From Allobosea sp. ASV33 (GTDB lineage Bacteria > Pseudomonadota > Alphaproteobacteria > Rhizobiales > Beijerinckiaceae), in NCBI RefSeq assembly GCF_016428755.1, contig NZ_JAELTI010000060.1, forward strand, positions 1 through 34,538: 34,538 nucleotides of DNA, written 5' to 3'. This document shows positions 8,089 through 17,500 of the stretch, one piece after another. The position numbers were made by a program, and so were the translations under genes. Numbering within the stretch: position 1 is the stretch's first letter; the number at the start of each line of letters is the position of its first letter. The notes under the pieces are model-generated. The model saw only the letters and a program-made list of their open reading frames with translations. It made no database searches and was not told the DNA's origin.

Positions 8089-8438
8089 GCGCGCCCTTCA
8101 TCATCCCACAGGCCGAGCGCGAGCGCCTGCTCGCCAACGGCCGGCTCAGCGCCGCGGGCGAAGAGCTCGATCCGCTCCCCGTCGTGAAACTGTTCACGCC
8201 GGACGCCGACGCGACCTGGCTCCTGACCGAGCTCGATCCGGATGATCCGGGTATCGCGTTCGCGTTGTGCGATCTCGGCCTTGGCTCGCCGGAGTTGGGC
8301 TCCGTCTCGCTGGCCGAGCTCGCCAGCGTCCGCGGACGCCTCGGCTTGCCGATCGAGCGGGACGAACACTTCCGCCCAGACAGGCCGCTCTCCGCCTATG
8401 CGGTGGAAGCCCGCGCCCAGGGAAGGATCATCACGTGA
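8085..8438 (+). CDS. DUF2958 domain protein
   Basis: A 117-residue protein matching DUF2958, a family common on plasmids and integrative elements whose function is unknown. Typical features are VVKLFTPDADATWLLTELDPDD, then ALCDLGLGSPELGSVSLAEL and VRGRLGLPIERDEHF. The start overlaps the stop of the nuclease gene (ATGA) and its own stop overlaps the next start (GTGA), so the genes are translationally coupled. Confidence 0.9.
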   Translation: MSAPFIIPQAERERLLANGRLSAAGEELDPLPVVKLFTPDADATWLLTELDPDDPGIAFALCDLGLGSPELGSVSLAELASVRGRLGLPIERDEHFRPDRPLSAYAVEARAQGRIIT

Positions 8439-8848
8439 GCGATAGCCCAGGCCACGAGGCCGCCTGGCTCGATCGGGTTCGTGCCGGGGACTTCTCCGCC
8501 ATGCCGGAGGCCTTCTCCTGGGAAGCCTCCGGCGCCTTCGCCCATCTCCTGCACGGCTACGATGTTTCATCGGCGCTCGATTTCGGCGAACTCGCCTTCT
8601 GGGCGAATGAGCAGGCGGACGAGGCAGCCATGGCAGGTTCGTGGCGGGGCACGGCCATCGAGCTCTGGCTCTGCCTGTTCTACGAGCATCGCCGCTTTCG
8701 GCATTTCGGCTTCGAGCCGGTCGGCGCCGATCGCGACCTGATCGCTCAGCTCTGGCAGCAACTCCGCAGCCAGCTTCAGGTCATCGGCGACGAGGAGCGC
8801 GCCGCCATCCTCGGGCAGATCGCCGCCAGCGCGCCCAAGATGCGATAG
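8435..8848 (+). CDS. Unknown protein in the DUF2958 operon
   Basis: A 137-residue protein of unknown function. The GTG at 8435 is preferred because it overlaps the DUF2958 stop in GTGA, and the protein sense (SDSPGHEAAWLDRV) begins exactly there; the longer open frame upstream is a shadow of DUF2958. It is rich in W, F and A, predicted helical, with no membrane segment or known motif. It is coupled to both neighbours. Confidence 0.82.
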   Translation: MSDSPGHEAAWLDRVRAGDFSAMPEAFSWEASGAFAHLLHGYDVSSALDFGELAFWANEQADEAAMAGSWRGTAIELWLCLFYEHRRFRHFGFEPVGADRDLIAQLWQQLRSQLQVIGDEERAAILGQIAASAPKMR

Positions 8849-8857
8849 GGGGGCACC

Positions 8858-9121
8858 ATGCTCGGCAACATCATCGATCACCGTACCGACAAGCTCAATC
8901 CGCATGTCGATGTCGTCTATGAGCCCAGCATTCATGACGACCGGCGCCGCCGTAGCGAGCCTTTCTTCGATTGGGACGAGACGGCCAACAGCGGCACCTA
9001 CTTCGCCGTGGTCTGGCAGTACGGCACCACCCTTCGTGAGGCAGTCCTGCGGGCAGAACGGGACTGGCCGTTCCCGGTCACCGCCTATCTCTACGACCGC
9101 GGCTCGGCGCCGGCCGGGTGA
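8858..9121 (+). CDS. Small unknown protein closing the DUF2958 operon
   Basis: An 87-residue protein starting at ATG 8858 after an AGGGGGG ribosome-binding site, 9 bp after the previous stop. It contains YFAVVWQYGTTLREAVLRAERDWPFP, which looks like a small alpha/beta domain, but I do not recognise the family. It is the last gene of the operon that starts at 7014. Confidence 0.72.
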   Translation: MLGNIIDHRTDKLNPHVDVVYEPSIHDDRRRRSEPFFDWDETANSGTYFAVVWQYGTTLREAVLRAERDWPFPVTAYLYDRGSAPAG

Positions 9122-9150
9122 CGTAGGGGCCCAAAAAGACCTTCCTCAGA

Positions 9151-9161
9151 CTGTCAGACAG
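9151..9161. promoter_or_regulatory. Upstream TGTCA palindrome
   Basis: CTGTCAGACAG is an 11-bp 5-1-5 palindrome sharing TGTC half-sites with the one at the promoter (9205-9215). It is a possible auxiliary operator for the same regulator. Confidence 0.35.
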
Positions 9162-9203
9162 GCGACACAGACTCCCCATTGTAAGCCCCACATCATACAA
9201 GAT

Positions 9204-9233
9204 TTGACATTGTCAGCTTTTGTGCGATCTAAT
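9204..9233 (+). promoter_or_regulatory. Sigma-70-type promoter with overlapping operator
   Basis: TTGACA (9204-9209) and TCTAAT (9228-9233, five of six to consensus) are 18 bp apart, about 20 bp before the first gene of the QueC-like operon. TGACATTGTCA (9205-9215), a perfect 5-1-5 palindrome, overlaps the -35 box, and another TGACA lies at 9236-9240. A repressor bound here would block the promoter. The XRE-ImmA protein of the same operon is the natural candidate. Confidence 0.65.
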
Positions 9234-9253
9234 CCTGACATGGAGATCGCGCC

Positions 9254-9811
9254 ATGAGTGACGGCCCTCACAGAAGCCTGCCGCTGCGTCCTCACTGGAA
9301 GACGTTGGCGCGCCGCGCCGCTAAAGCAGCTCACTCGCCCGATGAGGTGGCTGAGGCGCTTCCGTTCGCCCTCAAGCGCGAACTCCTCCAGGCCCCGCTT
9401 AAGGCAATCCGTGAGATCATGTGTGGGGACACGCTCTTTCCGTCGATGCGGATCGAGCAGCTGGAGGCGCTACGCGCGAAATATCCTGGTGTGGCACCCG
9501 CTAATCTTGCCATCGACTGCGCTGTCGCCGCCGTTTCAAATGGCATCATGGGGGAAGAAGGCGCGCAGGCCGCAGTAAGTGCAGCCCTTGCTGACACGAT
9601 GCACAGCGCACTCCGCGCCACTGAAGAACATTATCAGCGCGAGGCGAGCCCGCGCAGCAGCAGCTATGTCCGCCAGCGCCTCGATGCGGCGCGCCAGAAG
9701 GTCAACTGCGGCGCTCTTGCTCGTGAGCTGTTGTCCGGCAACACCCCGCCCAAGCAGCGTGCTGTCACTCTCCCCACCCGCAAGGGCGTTGATGAAGGGC
9801 CGCCTCTATGA
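9254..9811 (+). CDS. Unknown 185-aa protein, first gene of the QueC-like operon
   Basis: An unrecognised soluble, mainly helical protein. It has a basic N-terminus, a central alanine-rich helical part (about 85-120, LAIDCAVAAVSNGIMG) and a basic, proline-rich tail. No catalytic motif or membrane segment is visible. The ATG at 9254 follows the promoter directly, and GGAGAT is a modest ribosome-binding site. Its stop overlaps the start of the QueC-like gene in ATGA (9808-9811), so the two are made together. It may be the substrate or partner of the QueC-like enzyme; that is inference from coupling only. Confidence 0.85.
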   Translation: MSDGPHRSLPLRPHWKTLARRAAKAAHSPDEVAEALPFALKRELLQAPLKAIREIMCGDTLFPSMRIEQLEALRAKYPGVAPANLAIDCAVAAVSNGIMGEEGAQAAVSAALADTMHSALRATEEHYQREASPRSSSYVRQRLDAARQKVNCGALARELLSGNTPPKQRAVTLPTRKGVDEGPPL

Positions 9812-11169
9812 CCGTTCACGCCTACAACCCTAGAATCCCAATGCATGACATCGATGTCGTCGAGTTGGGTGGACAGTCGCGCAAAGGGCGCACGGCGTTC
9901 GACCTCGGGCGGGACCTCAAATTCTCCACGGCAGCCCTGGAGTCGTATGCCTTCGCCCGCTGGGAGCCGCTCATTTACGACGCGATGATGCTGGCTGCCG
10001 CGGTCGAGTATGCCGACCGCTCAACCCGGCGCCCGTCGCTGGGCTGGACGCGGACGCTAACTCTCCGGCTGCCAGTACATGCGCCGCAAAGATGGGCCGC
10101 ACCGGATATAGCCGGCAGGCTCCAAGAAGCTCTGCGGTTCCTGACGGGAGACGCCTGGACGATCGAGTTCGTGAAGAGGCGCAGCGACGCGCCGTCCCCG
10201 ACGCAGCAGTGCCTGCAACTGCCGGTGAAAACCAAAGCCGTGATCGCGTACAGCGAAGGCATGGATTCCCGTGCTGTCGCTGGTCTGATGGCGGCGACCC
10301 TCGGTGAGCAACTGGTACGCGTCCGCGTTGGTCCGAAAGCCGCAGGCCTGCCCGGCAAGGGCGAGCGCGAGCCGTTTGCAACCGTTCCCTATACCGTTTC
10401 GGCAAGAGGAGAATCGAGCGCGCGAAGCCGGGGGTTCAAGTTCGCACTCATCAGCGGTCTTGCCGCCTACCTGACGGAAGCGGAAGAAATCATTGTTCCC
10501 GAGAGCGGCCAAGGTGCCTTCGGCCCGGCACTGGTGACCGCTGCTCATGCCTATCCCGACTATCGCAATCACCCCCTTTTCCTAAAGCGTATGGAGCGGT
10601 TCCTCGCCGCATTGTTCGAGCGCCCCTTCAAATTTTCATCGCCCCGGCTCTGGCACACCAAGGGCGAGACCCTTAAAGCCTACACCGCTCTGCTCGGCAG
10701 CGAATCCTGGCGCGATACGAAATCGTGCTGGCGCGGCGCGCAATGGAGCACGCTGAACGGGAAGCTGACGCAGTGCGGCATCTGCGCTGCCTGCATGCTT
10801 CGCCGGATGAGCGTTCACGCCGCCGGATTGGAGGAGCCCGAAGGCACGTATGTTTGCGACGACCTGACGGCGGGGACGATCGACGGCTCGGTGCATAACG
10901 ACTTCAAGAGAATGAGCCAGGCGTTCCGCGAGTACGCGATCGCCGGGACGCTTCATCTCGACCACCTCGCGGACATGGCCGCCACCGGCAATCGCACTGC
11001 GGTTGAGCGCCACGCGATCATCACAGCGCCATCCCTTGGCATGGCGGCCAAGGAGATGGGGGATCTGCTCGGAGGTGTGCTCGACCGGCACGCCGCCGAG
11101 TGGGGGATGTTTATCAAGAGTGCAGGAGCGCGTTCCTTCCTCAGGCAGTGGACGCGGCAAGATCAATGA
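9808..11169 (+). CDS. QueC-like PP-loop ATPase (7-cyano-7-deazaguanine synthase-like)
   Basis: A 453-residue protein with the QueC signature: a PP-loop SEGMDS at 149-154 (QueC usually SGGLDS) and a zinc site formed by C307, C323, C326 and C329 (CGICAAC). QueC turns carboxy-deazaguanine into preQ0 with ATP and ammonia. This protein is about twice the length of QueC and has a 140-residue N-terminal domain of its own, so it is a defence-type paralogue rather than the housekeeping enzyme. QueC-like proteins occur in the Qat and type IV CBASS defence systems. No queF, queD or queE is nearby. It overlaps both neighbours by four bases (ATGA on each side). A modifying role on a nucleobase, nucleic acid or protein is inferred. 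Confidence 0.85.
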   Translation: MTVHAYNPRIPMHDIDVVELGGQSRKGRTAFDLGRDLKFSTAALESYAFARWEPLIYDAMMLAAAVEYADRSTRRPSLGWTRTLTLRLPVHAPQRWAAPDIAGRLQEALRFLTGDAWTIEFVKRRSDAPSPTQQCLQLPVKTKAVIAYSEGMDSRAVAGLMAATLGEQLVRVRVGPKAAGLPGKGEREPFATVPYTVSARGESSARSRGFKFALISGLAAYLTEAEEIIVPESGQGAFGPALVTAAHAYPDYRNHPLFLKRMERFLAALFERPFKFSSPRLWHTKGETLKAYTALLGSESWRDTKSCWRGAQWSTLNGKLTQCGICAACMLRRMSVHAAGLEEPEGTYVCDDLTAGTIDGSVHNDFKRMSQAFREYAIAGTLHLDHLADMAATGNRTAVERHAIITAPSLGMAAKEMGDLLGGVLDRHAAEWGMFIKSAGARSFLRQWTRQDQ

Positions 11170-12350
11170 ACGGCATGCCAGAGCGACTGAGCGATGTGGA
11201 AATTGGCGAGCGGTTACGGCTTGCGCGCGAAGGCGCGAAGCTGACGCAGTCCCAGGCTGCCGATCTCATCGGGGCCGCACGTACGACGATTGTCGCTATA
11301 GAGCAGGGCAAACGCCGTATTCAGATGAACGAACTGCAGAAACTCGCGACGGCCTACCGCACTTCGGCTAACGCGATCCTGCGGCGGGAGGCCGTCCATC
11401 TCGACTTGGTTCCCCGGTTTCGCAAACTGGAGGACAGCAAGGACAATGACATCGAACGTGCGACGCGCCTGCTCAACAGCCTTGTTCGCGCAGAAGTCGA
11501 ACTCGAGAATGCCCTCGGCGTATCCCGGGCGAGAAACTATCCGCCCGAGCGTCCGCTGCTGCCAGGAGATGTTCGTTCGCAGGCCGAGCAGGATGCGCAG
11601 GAACTGCGCGAATGGCTTGGGCTTGGCGCGGGACCGGTCGCGGATATTGTCTCCCTTCTAGATTTGCAGCTGGGCATTCGTGTTTACGTTCGGCCCCTGG
11701 ATGGCAAGGTATCGGGACTGTTCGCCTATGACGAGGCGGCTGGCGCCTGCATCCTTCTGAACGCGAACCATCCCCCCGAGAGGCTGACCCAGACGGGCGT
11801 TCACGAACTCGCACACGTCGTCTCGACCCGCCGGCAGCCAGAGGTTCTGACCGACGATGAGAAGTTCGCCTCGCGCGAAGAGCGCTACGCGAATATCTTT
11901 CAGCGCAATTTCATCACGCCGAGCCGGGCCGTGCGTCAGCGTTTCGCTGAAATCACCGCTGGCCAGTCCCACCTGACCCGCCGGCACATTATTATCCTCG
12001 CCAACGCTTTCGGCGTTTCTCGCGAAGCGATGGTGCGCCGGCTGGAAGAGCTAAAGCTGGCGCGCGATGGTACCTGGGATTGGTTCCAAGAGCATGGCGG
12101 AATAACCGACGCACAGGTACGCGAAGTACTCGGCGATCTGCCCGGCCGCGCCGATATCACGGTCCTGGCAAGAGGTCTCGCCCCGCCGCGCCTAGCATTG
12201 CTTGCCCGCGAAGCATGGAAGAAGGAACTATACAGCGAAGGGCAGCTTGCGCGCCTGCTAGAACTTGACCGGCACGGTATCCGTGAACTGCTCGACGGTG
12301 CGGAACGTGAAGAAAGCGAAGCTGATGAACGCATCAAAATTCTTCGCTAG
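11166..12350 (+). CDS. XRE-family regulator fused to an ImmA/IrrE metallopeptidase
   Basis: A 394-residue, two-domain protein. Residues about 8-65 form an XRE helix-turn-helix (LTQSQAADLIGAARTTIVAIEQGKR). The peptidase M78 (ImmA/IrrE) domain has H213-E-L-A-H217 with E238/E239 (EERYANIF) as the likely third zinc ligand. A further C-terminal region of about 130 residues is helical. In known ImmA systems such enzymes cut a repressor in response to stress or infection; here DNA-binding and protease parts are in one chain. The start at 11166 is set by the ATGA overlap with the QueC-like gene; a longer frame would begin inside that gene. It is a candidate sensor and regulator acting at the palindrome near 9205. 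Confidence 0.9.
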   Translation: MNGMPERLSDVEIGERLRLAREGAKLTQSQAADLIGAARTTIVAIEQGKRRIQMNELQKLATAYRTSANAILRREAVHLDLVPRFRKLEDSKDNDIERATRLLNSLVRAEVELENALGVSRARNYPPERPLLPGDVRSQAEQDAQELREWLGLGAGPVADIVSLLDLQLGIRVYVRPLDGKVSGLFAYDEAAGACILLNANHPPERLTQTGVHELAHVVSTRRQPEVLTDDEKFASREERYANIFQRNFITPSRAVRQRFAEITAGQSHLTRRHIIILANAFGVSREAMVRRLEELKLARDGTWDWFQEHGGITDAQVREVLGDLPGRADITVLARGLAPPRLALLAREAWKKELYSEGQLARLLELDRHGIRELLDGAEREESEADERIKILR

Positions 12351-12936
12351 TCCTCCGTCCGTTCTCGTCGCCGATGCGAGCATTGTCATCAACCTGAATG
12401 CCTCGGGCCGGGCGTCCGAGATCATCAGGGCACTCCCTCACCGTGTCGTCGTAACGAGCAATGCCGTAATTGAGCTTGAAGCGGGCGAGCGCAACGGCCA
12501 CGGCGACGCCCGGCAGCTTCGTGATCTGATCGGCGCCGGCCTTGTAGCGCGCGCGGAGATCGGCAGCATCGGCCTACCGGTTTACGAGAGTCTGATTGAC
12601 GGCTCGGCCCGGCTCACACTCGATGACGGTGAAGCCGCGACGATTGCCTGCGCAGCGGAGTTGGGAGGCTTCGCCCTGCTCGATGAACGTAAGGCGCGTA
12701 ATCTCTGTGCCGCCTCGTTCGCTTCCCTTCCGCTCGGCTGTACAGCTGAACTATTGATGCACCCCGCCGTAGTAACCGCTCTTGCGATGAATCACGTCGC
12801 AGCAGTTGTTCGCGCGTTACAGGTGGGTCGTATGCGTGTTCCGCCGGAGTTCGCCAGTGACATCGCAGGTCTGATTGGGCCGGAACATGCCGGAGCCTGC
12901 ATCAGCTTGCCAAAGAGTGTTCGGCGGACAGCATAG
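12325..12936 (+). CDS. PIN-domain (VapC-like) predicted ribonuclease
   Basis: A 203-residue protein with PIN-fold features: VLVADASIVINL with D17, NAVIELEAGE with E50/E52, LDDGEAATIAC with D100/D101, and LLDERKAR with D120. These four acidic positions match the metal site of PIN ribonucleases. The ATG at 12325 overlaps the end of the XRE-ImmA gene by 26 bases; an ATG at 12265 is possible but lies deeper in that gene. The C-terminal 70 residues extend beyond a minimal PIN domain. As the last gene of the operon it is a good candidate for the toxic effector. Confidence 0.85.
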   Translation: MNASKFFASPPSVLVADASIVINLNASGRASEIIRALPHRVVVTSNAVIELEAGERNGHGDARQLRDLIGAGLVARAEIGSIGLPVYESLIDGSARLTLDDGEAATIACAAELGGFALLDERKARNLCAASFASLPLGCTAELLMHPAVVTALAMNHVAAVVRALQVGRMRVPPEFASDIAGLIGPEHAGACISLPKSVRRTA

Positions 12937-12969
12937 TTTCTGCGTATCTATGGCCTGGTGCTGAGCTAA

Positions 12970-14511
12970 CTAGCTCCGCAGCGTCGTCATCAACGTCTCG
13001 ACGGCATCAATAGCGGCGATCACCTCGGCTTCGTTGAGCGAAGTCGTGGGGTCGTGCGAGAGCGGGTTAAGGATGCGCGCCTGATGCGGCGTGATCGCCG
13101 CCAGCGCGTCGAGTTTCGGCCGATCCCCGGCGAGCTTGCCTTCAAGACCGGTCTTGAGCTGTTCGAAGGTTATCTTCTTGGGATCGGGTTTGTAATGGAA
13201 GTTTACTTTTTTGTCCTCGCACTGCTTCCGTAACAGCAATTCGCAAGCAGACCGGGCGTAGTTCGCAGCGGCCGGCAGGTGCTTCTGGACGATAAATTCG
13301 CGAGCCTGCTTAAGCGTGGCCTTCACGATGTCGGACGGAACGGGACGGAGATAAGGCGTGGCTTCGCCGGTTATGGCGACCATTTCGTACATCTCGTGGC
13401 AAGTCCATCGATCAGCAGGAATGGCGGCGCGGACAACTTCGAACCAATGGCGGTCGTGGGTGAGCAGCACGATCTGCCAATCGGAAAAATGCTTTTCCAG
13501 TACGGCGAGCAGAGGCCGGCGATTGGCGTAGTCAAGACCGACGAGCACATCGTCCAGCACCAGCAACTTAAGTGCCGGTGACGGCGCCGAAGGGACACAA
13601 GCAAGCCGCCCTGCGAGATAGAAGGCGAGCGCCAAGGCAGAGAGCCGCGCTTCGTTCAAGAAATGTTGCGGCTGTTGCGGATAGTAGCCGCGGAACGCCA
13701 ATTTTGCGAACAGCTCCTTGCCAATAAAACCACGATCCTTCTTCAGCCGCGCATCATTGTAGCGGACAGTCCCACGCTCGAACGCCTCAATCCTCATTTC
13801 CGCTCGGCCAAGATCGGTAAGGAGCGCGTTAATGATAGGCAGCATGGCATCCAGCGCCGCTTCCAGGCTGGCGTTAAACGTCTCACAGGCCGCCTGGACC
13901 GGGATCAAGTAGTCTCCACTCAAAGAGTGGACAAACGGCTTTGCACGTTCAGTCTCTGTCCAGCGCTCGGCGATAGTTTTACCAGATATCGCGTCCGTGA
14001 AATCGGCAAGCAGGATTTCGATGGCGAGAGTAAACAGGTTCGGACGACGCTGACCGTGGAAGGCGTTGGTTTCTAGAAGCGCATGATAGTCGAGGAAGGA
14101 ACTGCGCAGCGCCGCCAGCGCGATGCGCGAGTCCGCCGTAGGTAGACCAGGATGTCGAGCCTCAGTCCATTCGAGTTGCGAGGCGCCATCGTTGAAAGTG
14201 ACGGCGATACGTGGTGTTAGAACTGGATCGAGCAGATGGACGTGGGCATTGCTTTTCAGAGCGTCGCGGCGCGGACGCCGGGCAAATAGATCGCGAAGCG
14301 CCTTGTAGATCGAAGACTTGCCCGCACCGTTTTCTCCGTAAACGATCAGGTTCCGGCCTTGAACGGGGATTTCCAACTCAGCGCTGAACGCCCGATAGGC
14401 GCGCAACGACAGGCTTTCGATCCTAAGTGGCTGCGGGGGCGGCGCTTCAGCCGTCGCCTCTGAAGCAACCTGTTCTCCGCCGCCCTCCGCCATTTCAGGT
14501 CCGACTCTCAA
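12970..14511 (-). CDS. SMC/RecF-like AAA ATPase of the helicase-methylase-ATPase operon
   Basis: An ABC-class ATPase of about 513 residues, read from TTG 14511 (overlapping the methyltransferase stop by 17 bases). ATG 14493 is an alternative giving 507 residues. It has an SLRAYRAF strand, Walker A GENGAGKSS, a signature-like helix LNEARLSALALAFYLAGRL, Walker B LLVLDDVLVGLD and an H-loop LLTHD. The gap between Walker A and signature is too short for a long coiled coil. The C-terminal 150 residues contain a helical region (ARSACELLLRKQCEDKK), like that in RecF/OLD-type defence ATPases. It is the last gene of the operon and converges on the PIN gene with only 33 bp between. It is expected to act with the methyltransferase and helicase in phage restriction. 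Confidence 0.9.
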   Translation of the reverse strand: MRVGPEMAEGGGEQVASEATAEAPPPQPLRIESLSLRAYRAFSAELEIPVQGRNLIVYGENGAGKSSIYKALRDLFARRPRRDALKSNAHVHLLDPVLTPRIAVTFNDGASQLEWTEARHPGLPTADSRIALAALRSSFLDYHALLETNAFHGQRRPNLFTLAIEILLADFTDAISGKTIAERWTETERAKPFVHSLSGDYLIPVQAACETFNASLEAALDAMLPIINALLTDLGRAEMRIEAFERGTVRYNDARLKKDRGFIGKELFAKLAFRGYYPQQPQHFLNEARLSALALAFYLAGRLACVPSAPSPALKLLVLDDVLVGLDYANRRPLLAVLEKHFSDWQIVLLTHDRHWFEVVRAAIPADRWTCHEMYEMVAITGEATPYLRPVPSDIVKATLKQAREFIVQKHLPAAANYARSACELLLRKQCEDKKVNFHYKPDPKKITFEQLKTGLEGKLAGDRPKLDALAAITPHQARILNPLSHDPTTSLNEAEVIAAIDAVETLMTTLRS

Positions 14512-17500
14512 TGATCCTCACCGCGTCGATGGATTGCAGGTCGAAGAGCGTGGCGTAGAGAGCATGGGCGGGGTCCGCTAGGTGACGGGACCAGTCGTCG
14601 GCGCCGCGAACGAGGGCCGGACCTTCCAGGCCGACAAGGTTCATCAACCCAGCGGCGCGCGCGGTGTCGAAGGGGCGCAGATTGCGCCCATGGAGCTCGT
14701 TGGCGAAGAACATCTCGCAGACGAAGGCGTTGATGAGAGCTTCGAGGCGGGCTCCTTGAGCTGGACATGCCTGAAGCACTTCTACCAACAACTCCATCGC
14801 AGATTCGATTTCCGGGGCGACCTTCGGCACGGGAACCTTCTCCATCACATCAGAGAATGCGCGGAGATAACCGCCTCGAATGCTGTTGGAGACTTGCCTA
14901 TAGAACCAGTCAAACACCGAACTATTCAGATATGCGGTCAACCATTTTGATTTCGTTGGAATAAAATAAGTCGTGTTTCCAGCAAAGTATTTCGCATCGT
15001 CCCACGCAAAGGATGGGCGTTCAAAAATGTCGGGATAAAGAATCTTCGACGTTTCAAATTCTTGCCAATATGCAATGTTGTCTTGGATTTCGTACCACAT
15101 GTATGACCCGGCCTTTCGCCCCGGCCAACGCGCTCCTTTCCAATGTTCTGGCTTTGGTTCCAGGGCACCTCGATACTCTTCGAGGTGTTTCTTGACCGCG
15201 GGATAGCCGTCGATGTCGATGCCGCGTCGCGTAAAGATCAGCCACTTGTCCGCCGGTTCCACCTTCCACCGCCTCACATCGCGACCGCGGAGGAAGGGCT
15301 TGATGATCTCGTCGCTTTTCGGATCTGCGGCAATCAGTTCGGCGCGCTTGGCGCCGTCGACCACAAAGGCTTCGTTCAGTCCAGTCTTGATGCCGTAGTA
15401 AAAACGCCCCCGACACCATTCGCCGAGCGGCGTCCCGCCTGCGCGAAGGCGCGCGAGTAATTCGCGTTCGGCCTGAGGTTCTAACTGCCACCCGCCCGGT
15501 AAGAGATCGGCTTGCGGCATCGCGAAGGCTTCGACGGCGAAACGCTCAGGGAACCGTTTCACCGATTCCTTGGGATCCTCGCCTTCAATCGGCGTCCAGT
15601 TAAGCGATTGGATTGTCTCGTTCAACCGAGGCATGCCGGGCGAGGATTTGCGGGTGCCAACCAGAATGGTTGGATAGGCGATCGCTTCAAACACAGGCGC
15701 ATCGCCGAAATCGATGATCTTCAGGATGCGCGCATGGGTGGAAAGCCATGCGCGCAGCTCCTTGCCGTATCCGGCGCGATACCACTTGTTTGAAGTAATA
15801 AAGGCTAGTGCCCCTTGCGATTTTAGGAGGCGAAGCGCGCGTTCGTAGAAATAGACGTAGATGTCCGCCGTTCCGACGAAGGTTTTATAGTCTGCCTTGA
15901 GCTGAGCTTTGGCAACCACTGGCTTGTCGTTGACGCGGAAGCTCTCGATCTTCTCTTGCCGGATATAAGGCGGGTTGGCGAAGGCAATATCGAACCAGCC
16001 TTCCTCGGCCGAGGCATCGAGCCCAAACATCCATTCGCCATCGAAGAAGGGCGCGAAGGCGTTGGGATCGAACGGATCCCAGGCGGCAAGCTTCTTGGCG
16101 TCGTCGCCGGCGAAGGTGTGGTCGCGCGCCACTTCGACAGCAATTTCCTTGCGCAGGGCCGCAATCTTCTTCTGCACCGCGCGCTTGGCGGCGCCATTAG
16201 GCGCGGCAAAAAAGGCGCGGTTGGCCTCACGTAGCGCGCGCTGGTTGGTCAGCAAGTCTTGGCTCACCAGTCCCGCCTGGCCACGACGGTGTAAGGGCGT
16301 AAGCGTGTTGGCGGCGACGAACTTTGCCTCCAGATTGGGCAGAGGCGTGATGCCGCGGTTGGGGCGGTCGGGGTGCTCCTTCTGCTCGACCGCCAGGCTG
16401 ATGAAGCACCGCAGCTTCGCGATCTGCACGGCGATCGGCTGAATATCCACACCGTGCAGGCAGCGATCGATCAGGAACAGCTTGCGCGTGTAATCCGGAT
16501 AGTGGCCGCTTTCGAACTTGGCGTCGAAATCGGCTAGCGCGGCTTTGGCCCTCTCGATCTCGGCCCCGCGCTCGTTGGCGGCGGGGATGGTGTCGGCTTC
16601 AGCGAGCCGCCGCTCATAATAGAGCCGGTTGCGCGCCTTCCACTTCTCGCCGCCCGGATCGAGCAAATCGAGCATGTGCACGAGCTTCTGGAGAAGGCCA
16701 AGCGGGAAGGCCCCCGACCCCACGGCGGGATCGATTGCCTTACAGCTTTCGATTGCCGCGATCAAAGCATCGACCTGGGCAGAGCTGAAGTCATGCGAGC
16801 GGCTGGCAAAGCTGAGCAGATCGCGGAGGCGCTTCTCATCGCCGTCGTTCGCGGCGCGGGCATCGGCCGGAGGCTGCTCGAGCCCCAACTCTCCGGGCAT
16901 GGCGCCGAAGTCCAGCCCAGGTGCGCGCGGGCGCATAGCCCCGAAAGGCAGCTCCCGAGGAAGCTTCGGCAACAGCCAGGCGACCAGCGCCTCGTCGACC
17001 ATGAAATCGACGACCTCGCGTGGGGTGTAGAAGCTACCCGATTTGTTGCGCGCTGTTGTCTTGGTGTCCTCATTGTAGGAGGCGAGCAGGTTCTCGAACA
17101 CCTTGCCCAGCAGCTCGGGATCGAGCGCAGCCTCTTCCTCCAGAGGCGTGTTTTCCTCGACAGTGAATTTGTAGCGCTCGAACAGATCGATCAGGCCAGG
17201 CACGTTGCGCGGCGCCTTGGCCTTTTCAAACCAGGCGGATAAATCGACGCCCTTCGCGCCGCCGAAGAATAGCGCGTTGGGCAGGCGCGGCTGCCTGTCT
17301 GGCTGATCAGAGAAGCCGTCAATTCGGAGGATCAGACGCACGTTTTCCCGATCAGCAAGAGCAGCGCGCGCATCGTCGGCGGCGATCTCGGTATCGAGGC
17401 ATTCGAATAGGCCGCCGTTCAGGAAAGGTACGCTGGCGAATGCATCCAGCGCTTTGTCTGGATCGGCGAAGAGCGTGGCGTGGCGATAAACATGGTGGCC

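Noticed and set aside
9254..12936. Assignment to the Qat (QatABCD) or type IV CBASS system
   Set aside because: Only the QueC-like protein fits. The QatA ATPase and QatD TatD nuclease, and for CBASS the CD-NTase, are missing from this operon.
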